From the NCBI GenBank assembly GCA_018902385.1, contig JABSSW010000002.1, positions 744,001-808,000 of the forward strand: a stretch of 64,000 bases of DNA, in the 5' to 3' direction. Shown here piece after piece: positions 22,950 to 32,102 of this stretch. Source of the stretch: Physcia stellaris. Lineage: Eukaryota > Ascomycota > Lecanoromycetes > Caliciales > Physciaceae. A program made the translations under genes and the position numbers. Positions within the stretch are counted from its first letter, which is position 1, and each line of letters starts with the position of its first letter. Below the pieces are notes generated by a model. The model worked only from the letters and a program-made list of their open reading frames with translations. It was not told where the DNA came from and did no database searches.

Positions 22950-25921
22950 CGAAAATTATGTTCGACATGAAATCATTTTCTATTTTGACATATGATCGAA
23001 TGCGTATCAACGTCGATACGTTCACAGAAAAAAAGTCAATGAAGTTTTTAAACGTCAGTTACGTATCAAATTTCATGATCAATATCGTCGCGAAAAGCAT
23101 TTTCGCAAACAAAAAATTGCATTTTGATACAGTTCATGAACATTTGCACAGAAACGATGCATCGATCGTTTTTGTGTCACGAATGAAAACACATTACGTT
23201 TTCGAAAATAATAAATTTGAAAAAATGAGCATTTTCGCAATCATCGTGCGACAAAAATTTATTTTAGAATGACATCAGTTTTTCGTTCATGCGAATAATG
23301 ACGTCATACAGCATTTACAAGAAGCAATTGAAAAAATGAAATTCATCAACAAAAATAAAATGTCATTAATTAACAAATGCGAAAAGTGTGTTTTTTTCAA
23401 AACACATCGAATTGTATTCAAATTCTTTGTAAAGTCAAAAATTTCGAACAAATCGTTTTATCGTATTACATACGATTTCATCGATATGACAACGATTTTG
23501 AACAAGCACAAATGAATATCACACGTAACATGTTTCGAAACAGATTTTCACATGATATACACGCACGAGAGCAAAAAACAAATCACGAAAATGTTTATTC
23601 GAATCATTCATACAATCGAAATCAAATACAACGACAAAATCGTATTTGTACGTTTTGACGACGAACGTGCGTTAAACATTCAATGAAATAATTATTGCGC
23701 ATTCAAAAACATTACATTTGAGTTTTCGATCGTTGATATTTCAGCACAAAACGATCACAGCGAACGATTAGATGACATATTGTTGATCAAGTCACGAACA
23801 ATGAAATTCAAAGCAAATTTATTTGTTTATTTATGATCGTGAATCAATGAAATCGCTGATTACATAATGAATCGTACATTTTTCAAAAAGCATGAATGAA
23901 AAACATCGTTCGAAATGATTATCGACAAAAAGTCGAATTTTGTTCACATCGTTCAATATGAAACAAAAACATATTTTCTGAATAAGAATATTTCGAAAAA
24001 GAAAAAAATGAGAATCAAAGCACACATCGACTTTTTTGTAAAATATGACAACATCAACATTTTTTTTATTTGAATTTCTAGTCAACGAAAAATTATACGT
24101 ACACGTGATGTCATATTCAACGAAAATTCACGTTATCGTTTTAATGAAATAAATTTAATTCAACTCGTCAACGAGCTTTTTCTGATTAACGATACGCTTG
24201 ACATATCGCAAAGCGATTTCACGAAAATAATGAACATCGAATCAGACAACGACGAAAATGTATGAAAATTAACATTTACAGAATTTATTATCGATCGCGA
24301 TGCAAAGAAATTTCACAAACAAACGATTGAAAACGATTTTGAATCAAAATATTTATTTTCATTTGTTTCATTTTCGTCAAGAGATGAGAACACGTCAAAT
24401 ACGTTTGATTTTTCGTATTTTTCGTCATTTGTCGTTACAGAAAATTTTTCGTCATTTGTCGTTGCAGAAACAATAGAGAAACTATTTTCGCTTGCATCGT
24501 CGTTGAAAGAAAAAAAATCGAAACATTGAGCGAAAACAACGATTGACGAAATCAATATTCAATCTGAAAAATTCATTCGCATTCGCAAATCAAATTCGTT
24601 TCGAAATTTCAATCATTACATCGTTTTAGAAAATGCATTCGCAAAAGAAATGCGTTCATTTTATGAAACATTTATGATTTCACTTACGAAAGAAAAGAAA
24701 TCGCATCGTGACAATTTTTTCGTCGAATTACGTTTTTATCATCAAATGTTCAAACATTTTGAAATCGTCGATTTTTTACGAATCATTGACGTGAAAATCA
24801 AGACATTATAGTCAAAGCAGATTTGAAAAAAAATTTCATGAAATCATGTTAAGCAAACAGAAAAGATTTCTATATTTATTACATGAATATTCAAATACAA
24901 ATTCGACAACGAAAAATATTTGATAAAGCACAAAATTCGATTGTGTGTTCGAAAAAATTTTCAACAAATCGAGCAAAATGTTTACGCAATTACATTAACT
25001 ATTAAAATTTTTCGAGCATTAATGATCATAATTACAGTTTTCGATTTGAATATTCGTCAATATGACGCAGTCAACGCATTCGCAAATAACGATATCGACG
25101 AATTCATTTATTGCAAATCGTTTGACGACTGAAAAAAAACAAACAATGTGTTACTTTTTCTATTGAAAGCGCTTTATGATTTGAAACAATTTTCAACATT
25201 GTGATATCGTCATTTATCGATCATTCTCAACAATCTAGATTTGAAGCAAATGTTCGATATCGAATGTTTATTCATCAACGATTACATGATTCTATTTTTC
25301 TTCGTGAACGACATAACAATCATGTATTATTTTCAGTATTTCAAACAAGTCGACGTTTTCGAAAAGAAACTTTTCGAAGCATACGAGATGAGAAACATCG
25401 ATGAAATCGAATGATTTCTCAATATTCGCATTACACGCGATAAAGAGCAACAAACAACGTCGTTTTGTCAAAACAATTATATCGACAAACTCATCAACAA
25501 ATTCAACATTGACATGACTAAAAAAAAATCAGAATCATCTATATTCATTCACATTCAATGCGATAATCGTCAGATTATACGAGTTTTCACTACTTTTGCG
25601 ATCAAGCTCATCATTAAATTACGTCATGTCGATATACATCGACATTGATTTCGTCAGAAAATGCAAAAAAGCACGATCAACATTCAATGAATTTTTACAG
25701 CGAGCATTTTGATCGACGATTTCATCAAAACTTTATCATTTCAGAAGCAGAAGACATTCGTGAAACTGATTGATTTAGAGTTTATTTCGATATCAGAATC
25801 GAAAAAGAGCAACGAATTCGATCAATCAAAAATCGAATAGATCGCATCATGAATCACATCGAAGAATGAATAAAACATCAAAAATAGAACGAAATATCAA
25901 ATATTTTTTTCTAAAGAGATG
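22950..25921 (+). pseudogene. Copia pol remnant (pre-integrase, integrase, RT, RNase H side)
   Basis: From 22958: LNVSYVSNFMINIVAKS, then HFDTVHEHLHRNDA (pre-integrase zinc region) and an integrase stretch with C-E-K-C at about 23377-23395. From 24920 the RT shows FDLNIRQYDAVNAFAN and LKALYDLKQF near 25165-25200, where the family has ALYGLR/K. A later frame holds FFFVNDIIIMYY (family FVDDI; one Asp is now Asn). Frames end in TGA at 23272, 23658, 25132 and 25404. Non-functional. Confidence 0.85.
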
Positions 25922-26074
25922 TGTAGAATTGAATGACCTAGGTGGCCAATCAGAGATCGTCAAAAGTTTAGTAACTAGTGCGCACTTCAATGACATTAGA
26001 TGCTAGAAATCATGTAAATTAGCATCTCATAGAACAACATGCAATCAATGACTTACCTATCCAGAAGTCTTACA
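25922..26074 (+). repeat. Right LTR of the copia element (153 bp)
   Basis: TGTAGAATTGAATGACCTAGG...TCTTACA. Pairs with 14874-15017. Confidence 0.9.
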
Positions 26075-26079
26075 GGTAC
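26075..26079. repeat. Target-site duplication, right copy (copia)
   Basis: GGTAC, identical to 14869-14873. Confidence 0.85.
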
Positions 26080-26683
26080 CATATCCACAGTCCAATTTCT
26101 AACTACTGCACCTCAAGCTATACGTCGCGTCCAGTTTGGTACAGGGTACTCGGTAAATGCCGACTCGATTGTCACCCGTGTGTCAGGCTGTAGGCTTAGG
26201 GTTGAAGGCGGGGACGACTACGGCAATTTCCGGTTATGACTCTTCCGATGACTCGCACGCTATTTCTCTAGCCGTCGTGGAGCTCTTCAAAACTCAGCAT
26301 GAACCTTTTGAATTCCCTGTCCTGATGCTATCTTGTTGAATCTGTGTTGTTTTGGTGATCGAGTAAATGTGAGTAGTTGAGTTTTGTAGAATTATCGCAT
26401 CGTAGATCTCATAAGATTTCTTTGCTTTGTTGGGCTATGAGAAACTGCTTGACTTATATCTTGTCCGTGCATCGTGTATCTCTCCTCTTCTCCTAAGCAG
26501 AGCTTTATGCCCACCTCCTTAATCTCTTCCTCGTCACTTACCTCTTCCCCTGCTAATCACCGCATTCACAGCGCATCCGCAGATTAAAACTGCGTGCTGC
26601 CAAACTCCGCTGAACGTAATTCCATTCCACCATCTCACCTTGCACGACTCCCACTCCTCACCAACGAACAAAAGTCCAAAGCC
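26080..26683. other. Intergenic, NADAR-gene upstream region
   Basis: GC composition returns to normal immediately after the LTR. No gene seen. The stretch near 26490-26560 is pyrimidine-rich, as in a fungal promoter. Confidence 0.5.
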
Positions 26684-27520
26684 ATGGCAACCTCCACCGC
26701 CCAAACCCCAACCCTCTCACCCTCACCCTCAACCAGCCCCATCTACTTCTGGCGCGAATACAACTCCCCCTACGATTTCCTGAGCCAATGGTACCACTCG
26801 CCCTTCACCGCGCCCACGACTCCGTGCTTCAGTCCCCGGCCCCCTAGCTCCCAGCCCGAGAAGAAGACGACGTTCCAGACCACGGAGCAGTACATGATGT
26901 ACCGCAAAGCGACGCTGTTTGGCGACGAGGAGATCGCGGTGCAGATCCTCCGGGAGCCGGAGCCGAAGAGGCAGAAGGCGCTCGGGAGGAAGGTGAGGGG
27001 GTTTGAGGAGGGGAGGTGGGATGAGTGGAGGGAGGGCATTGTTGAGGAGGTTTGTTGGTTTGGCTTTTATTATTCATGTTTTGGTCTTCTTGTTTTTCGT
27101 TTATGGATTTGTAGATGGGATGGGGGAGGAAAGCTAAAAAGGGCGACGCTAACAGACTGGACATGATAGGGCAACTGGTATAAATTCACCGCCGCCAAAG
27201 AAGCCACCATCGGCGGCGAGGGCAAAGCCGGGAGAACGTTCACGGAGAAACCATCATCCTTAGGAAAGAAACTATTACAGACAGGGGAGAGGGAGTTGGT
27301 CGAGGTATGTTTCTCCATAAACCCCCCTTTCCACTCTAAGCATCCACTATTACCTTACTCACTCGCACACCAGGCATCCCCCTACGACCGCATCTGGGGC
27401 ATCGGCTACGGCGCCGCAAAAGCGGACGCGAACCGAGAGAGTTGGGGCGAGAATCTGCTTGGGAAGGCGCTTATGAGGGTGAGGGAGCGGCTGAGGAGGG
27501 AAATTGAAAATGAGGATTGA
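26684..27520 (+). CDS. NADAR-domain (YbiA/DUF1768) protein
   Basis: Three exons: 26684-27049, 27170-27304 and 27374-27520, giving 215 residues. The upstream in-frame GTG is not a credible start. The ATG opens a Ser/Thr/Pro-rich leader of about 20 residues, then the NADAR domain: YNSPYDFLSQWYHSPF, FQTTEQYMMYRKATLFGD, VRGFEEGRWDEWREGIV, GNWYKFT, and C-terminal ASPYDRIWGIGYGAA...WGENLLGKALMRVRERL. The family is a riboflavin-pathway N-glycosidase (clears reactive 5-amino-6-ribosylamino intermediates) and, in other contexts, acts on ADP-ribose. In fungi such proteins are common and mostly uncharacterised. The riboflavin link is interesting because RIB5 lies 15 kb away, but the distance argues against a cluster. 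Confidence 0.88.
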
Positions 27521-28180
27521 GTGGGTGGAGTTTTGGGGCTGGTTTGTTTTGGGATTTGGGGCGGTGCGGGCATTGGGTTGGGGATGGGGGAGATCCTTGG
27601 GAGGAGGTGTATTCGTTTTTCAAAGCTCAGAGGGTGTATCACTCATTATTCTCCTTCGAGCCAAAAAGATTTACCGCTGTTGAGGAGAGAGAATTGCTAC
27701 AATCAGCCAAATAACGGGGGTTTCATAGGCTTCTAAGTACCAAACCCAACGCTGCAAAATTCCTGGAAAAGAGGCCCATGGTGCATATCTTTCTATGCCT
27801 CATGGGTTCTGGAGTCAGGATCGAGAGAGATGGGGATGGGATGAGATGTTTTTTTTGAAGCGAAAAACGAAGAACAGAGGCTGCAATTTGATATCTCTTG
27901 ACTGCTTCGTGGCCCTACTATCATCCGATCCTATCTCTTTGTCTGATTTTTCGAAGACTTCCCTGATCACAACGGTATGTCTCCTATGGGCTGGCTGAAG
28001 ACGGAAATTGAGATGATGAAGGTACCTCCCTTAGCTGAAAGGAAAGATATGTTGTTATTTCTTAAGGTAGGTATGAAACGTGCTTCCGGTCTCCGGAATA
28101 TGTTGGGGAAATGGGCACAGAAAAAGGCTGGAAGATGAGTTGTTGACAAATGTGCATGAACGTACCAATTCTAGGGACTT
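27521..28180. other. Convergent intergenic region
   Basis: 660 bases between the tails of the NADAR gene and RRP3. Short frames only. Confidence 0.55.
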
Positions 28181-29700
28181 TCACCCCTCTTCACGATCCA
28201 TCTCATCCCTCCCTCGTTTCCCACCACCACCACCACCACCACCACCCCTCCCCCCTCTCCTCCCCCTTAGCACCGCCCCCCGCCCGCCTCTCTTCTCATG
28301 CAGATCCTTCATCTCCTTAATCGCAACGCGCTGCGCCTCTCCCACCCGCTCCCCAAGCACCAACACCTCCTCCCTCTCAGCGTCCCACTCCCCCAGCTTC
28401 TTCCCCAGCGCAGTCTCAATCCTTTGCCAGATCTCGATATCATACTGGGTCACCAAACTGATTGCGTATCCCGCCTTGCCTGCCCTCGCCGTGCGGCCTA
28501 CGCGGTGGATGTACGTCTTGCTGTCGGGCGGGAGGTCGAAGTTCACGATCAGGTCCACGGAGGGGATATCCAGGCCACGAGCAGCGACGTCCGTAGCGAC
28601 GAGGATATCCCTACTTCGAGCGCGGAATTTCCCCAGCGCGCCCAGGCGGGCGGACTGCGAGAGTTGGCCGTGGAGAGGGATGGCGCCGAGGCCGAGGGCG
28701 CGGAGCAGGATGGATAGCCGCTGGGTCTCGTTCACAGTGCGGGTGAAGACGATGGCGGGGTGGCCTGCGAAGTCCGGGCTGGAGAGCAGGTGCACGAGGT
28801 AGAGGTCTTTGTCTTTGTGCGGGAAGAAGAGGTAGTGCTGCAGCAATGTGTGCACGGTCTGGTATTTGCTCTCCGAGACGCTGACGCGGAGGGGGTTTTG
28901 TAAGCTTGCGCGCTGTAGGGATTCTACTTTTGAGGTCATGGTTGCGGAGAAGAGATACGTCCGCCTTTGCTCGCGGGGGAGGACTTTGAGGATTTTGTCG
29001 ATTATGGGCCCGAAGTCGAGGTCCAGGAGGCGGTCCGCTTCATCCATTACTAGGTATTTGAGATGTCGCAAGGAGAAGCCTTTGGTGTTCTCGAGGTGGT
29101 CGAGAAGGCGGCCAGGGGTCGCGACTACGATGTGAGGTTTCTTGCCTAGGGCGATAGATTGAGGGACCATATCCATGCCGCCAACTATAACTGCTGTACG
29201 CACGGAGATGAGGGAGCCCAGGGCGTCGAAGGCTTGGGCGATTTGGTAGGCTAATTCGCGAGTTGGAGCCATTATAAGGCCGAAGAGGGGTTGAGGTTTG
29301 TCCATTAGAGCTGAAGGGTATCAGCGAAGAGACCTTACACAGGTAAAGAAGACATGCCTTGCAGTATTGGAAGCGCAAAGGCTGCTGTTTTCCCGCTCCC
29401 CGTTTCCGCGAGTCCGATGAGATCTCTACCCTCAAGGGCAAGTGGGATTGATTTGCGTTGTATAGGCGTGGGATACTTGTAGCCCAGAGCCGTGCAGGCG
29501 TCGCATAATGAATCTATTATTCCTAGATCTTGAAACGATTGTGGTGTCTCTTCGTTCGGTTCATTACTTGTCGCTGGGGGCTCAGACGTCGTCTCATTGT
29601 CAGACTGAAGTTCCTTGCCAGACTCGGGAACTCGGTCTTTTTTTGAGGCTACTGAAACCTGAGCGACACTATCGAGCTTTCGACGTTTCGGTGCCGACAT
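28181..29700 (-). CDS. RRP3: DEAD-box ATP-dependent RNA helicase Rrp3 (DDX47 class)
   Basis: Two exons, 29700-29358 and 29310-28181, give 490 residues. The start is the ATG at 29700 (MSAPKRRK); the frame is open upstream only through a TTG. The intron (29357-29311, 47 nt) begins GCATGT and ends TTCAG, a GC-AG intron joining LPILQ to ALMDKPQPL. The alternative GT donors further in would leave only 27 nt. All DEAD motifs are visible: Q motif FQDLGI...[15 protein letters not shown], Ia PTRELA, Ib [44 protein letters not shown]. The C-terminal tail is RGRRGGRG followed by a poly-Gly run encoded by CCACC repeats at 28208-28255. Rrp3 acts in the nucleolus on early 18S pre-rRNA cleavage. It shares a 263-bp promoter with SSF1. 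Confidence 0.94.
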
Positions 29701-29963
29701 CTTGACTGAATGGATACAGAGCTCCTCGACCAAACTTTTAAGATCTGCCGTAATTAATTTATTGCACTCGCTTATCGATAAGATCTTCGATTTCGAAACT
29801 CGAACTAAGTTATCGATAAAGAAGCGGCAAGACTCCGATTGGCCGTATTCGAGCCGTGCTCTACTGTACGATTGAATACTAGAGAATTCAATGCTGCAAT
29901 TTTCACCCGGATGCTCTCTGGACTATAGAGTCACCAATCCTTTCGAAAAACCGGGTCATAGAT
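29701..29963. promoter_or_regulatory. Divergent promoter of RRP3 and SSF1 with twin palindromes
   Basis: The region holds CTTATCGATAAG at 29771-29782 and TTATCGATAA at 29810-29819, two copies of one palindrome about 38 bp apart, with TTTCGAAA (also a palindrome) at 29791-29798 between them. Both flanking genes serve ribosome biogenesis, so a shared regulatory element is a reasonable inference. I cannot name the factor. Confidence 0.55.
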
Positions 29964-31357
29964 ATGGCACGACATCGTAAGAAAAAACGAACGCACGCTG
30001 GCGCTCAGAATGGGCGGCAAAATACCGTCAAAGCTAACAGCTCAGCGAACCGAGCACCTAAGAGCATGGTGATACGAATTGGTGCTGGGGACGTGGGACC
30101 AAGTGTCAGTCAGCTTGTTCAGGATGTAAGAGCTATGATGGAGCCGGATACAGCCAGTCGTCTGAAGGTGTGCAATTTGTGTGATAAACGTGTCTCAGCC
30201 TTTCTCACCCAAAGTAGGAGCGGAAATCAAACAGACTGCGAGATTACACTACCATGGCTGGTCCTCTTGGAGTCTCGCATTTGCTACTCTTCTCGCGATC
30301 GAACACTGGGAATACGAACCTGCGACTAGCTCTTACACCTCGTGGACCCACGTTGCATTTCCGCGTGGAAAAGTATTCGTTGAGTAAAGATGTTCAGAAA
30401 GTGCTTAGACATCCGAAAACGAGCAAAAAGGATTACCTTTCTCCGCCATTACTTGTGATGAACAACTTCACAACTCCTACATCAACGAAGGACTCGGAGC
30501 TAACCGTTCCCCGCCATCTCGAATCACTCAGTACGACTGTCTTTCAGTCCCTATTTCCACCCATTTCTCCGCAATCCACTCCACTTTCATCCATTCGTAG
30601 GGTGCTTTTACTCAACCGGGAGCTGCCGACATCATCTTCCGCGCCCACGTCTGCTGGTAGCGGAGTCTACACCATCAATCTCCGACACTACGCAATTAGC
30701 ACTAAGCGAACTGGTCTGTCCCGCGGTATAAGAAAGCTCAACGCTGTCGAGCGTTTGAGCCGGGATCGCAAGAAAAAGGGAGCAATCCCAAATCTGGGAA
30801 AGTTGGATGACGTTGCCGACTACCTACTAAATCCCGCGGCTGCTGGCGGATTTACGTCTGGCAGTGAAAGTGAGTTTGAAACTGATGCGGAGGTTGAAGT
30901 GTTGGAAACCAAGGCCAGGAAAGTTTTGAGCAAGGAGCAAATGAATGCTTTGCGAAGCAATAATGAGAAGTCACAAAAGCCGGATAATCCAGCGACCGAG
31001 AAGAAGGCTATTAAGCTTGTAGAGATAGGGCCGAGAATGAAGCTACGAATGACAAAGGTCGAAGATGGTGTCTGCGGTGGAAAAGTCATGTGGCACGAGT
31101 ATATCAACAAAAGCAAGGAAGAACTGAAAGCAATGGAGGCGGTCTGGCAAAGAAGACGACGAGAGAAAGAGGAGAGAAGACGGGTTCAGAAAGAAAACGT
31201 AGAGCGAAAAAGGAAAGAAGCGGGTAGCAAGCACAAGGACGCGGAAGCTGAGGGAGACGGTGATCAATTAGACGATGAAGACTGGGATGATGACGAGTTC
31301 GACAACGAAGATGAAATGGAAGTCGACGAGCAACAAGGAGAGGCTGTTGTCGGCTGA
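29964..31357 (+). CDS. SSF1: Ssf1/Peter Pan-type Brix-domain ribosome biogenesis factor
   Basis: Two exons, 29964-30167 and 30218-31357, give 447 residues. The acceptor TAG at 30217 joins RLK to ERKSNRLRDYTTMAGPLGVSH, the expected family sequence. The N terminus (MARHRKKKRTHAG) is a basic nuclear/nucleolar signal. The Brix domain starts near residue 30 (KSMVIRIG) and includes the conserved TMAGPLGVSHLLLFSRS, LRLALTPRGPTLHFRV, and EIGPRMKLRMTKVEDG near residue 340 (here VEIGPRMKLRMTKVEDG). The tail is Lys/Arg/Glu-rich, then strongly acidic (DDEDWDDDEFDNEDEM). Ssf1 works in the nucleolus on 27S pre-rRNA and 60S assembly. It is paired head-to-head with RRP3, which serves the 40S branch. Confidence 0.93.
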
Positions 31358-32102
31358 AACGGCTCTTCTTCTGATCGATGTCCCCAATGTGGACTCGGTA
31401 GTCATGAGTGATGACTTTGTGACTACGATCTCGCTTCTTGCACCTTAAGGCAGGTAATTTCTCTTTCTGTGTTGCGTAAGACATTGTCCTGAAGGAGATA
31501 CCCTACCTACTGTCCTAAGGGTTGCTGGTCTGATACTGGCATACTAACTCTACGTTAACAATTCATTCTACAATTTGTATCTCAGTCTGTTCATTGCTAC
31601 AGTTGCTCTGGATTAGACCAGACGGACAGGTTCAGCTTTGCACGCTTTTCAAAAACGGGAACCCACTTGATAGCCATTAGGCTTCCACTATGTATCCACG
31701 GCTCAAGACTGATGACCAATCTGGGTCGTCTTCCAGTATGCACAGTGTCACCCAGCACACCACGCTGACTAACTCCAAAATAAGGAAATCACTTGATGAG
31801 CTGCAAAGGGTGAGTCGCCGAATGATCTCAGTAATTATCGTCAATACTGTCTTGATTCTGAGTTGTGATACGGTATCTACCAGTTTTTGGGGTTTCCATA
31901 CGACCATCGTACTTGCCTCCCACAGCCCAACGTACGTGGCAGACTCATGGCAGGTTCAGGTCCTGGTTTAATCGAACCCTTCAATCGCTCTGACCCTGCA
32001 AGAAGAGAAGTATCAGGGTATCTGACTTCGCAGAGCATCACTATATGTCGGTCTCTTGGCTGCAGTAATCTCTTCTTGGAGCATCTTCATCTGGAATTCA
32101 GC
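31358..32102. other. Intergenic; possible upstream exons of the next gene
   Basis: A 40-codon ATG frame at 31690-31809 ends in a GTGAGT donor and would join in phase to 31884 (after CTACCAG), running in frame into the next gene at 32103. The joined middle part does not look protein-like, so I leave it out of the model. The same 31690 frame unspliced gives a 93-residue peptide. No other gene seen. Confidence 0.35.

Larger units (their letters stand above)
14874..26074 (+). mobile_element. Ty1/copia LTR retrotransposon, mutated and interrupted by a gypsy element
   Basis: Bounded by direct repeats 14874-15017 and 25922-26074 that start TGTAGAA and end TTACA, flanked by GGTAC/GGTAC. Without the inner gypsy element and its duplicated target it is about 4.65 kb, which fits a compact copia. 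The right fragment shows the copia order, pre-integrase and integrase before reverse transcriptase: LNVSYVSNFMINIVAKS and HFDTVHEHL (GAG-pre-integrase region), the integrase region, then reverse transcriptase with IRQYDAVNAFANNDIDEFIY and LKALYDLKQ. Every frame is closed by multiple TGA codons, so it cannot be active. Base use differs sharply from the flanking genes: C occurs almost only before A or G. Confidence 0.92.

Noticed and set aside
15018-25921. TGA read as Trp (alternative genetic code or mitochondrial DNA)
   Set aside because: Flanking nuclear genes use TGG for Trp and TGA as stop, and the LTR pairs prove directed C-to-T mutation. The TGA codons are mutated TGG, not a code change.
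15018-25921. AT-rich island as a centromere or mitochondrial insertion
   Set aside because: LTRs, target duplications and domain order explain the whole stretch as two nested retrotransposons; nothing is left over.
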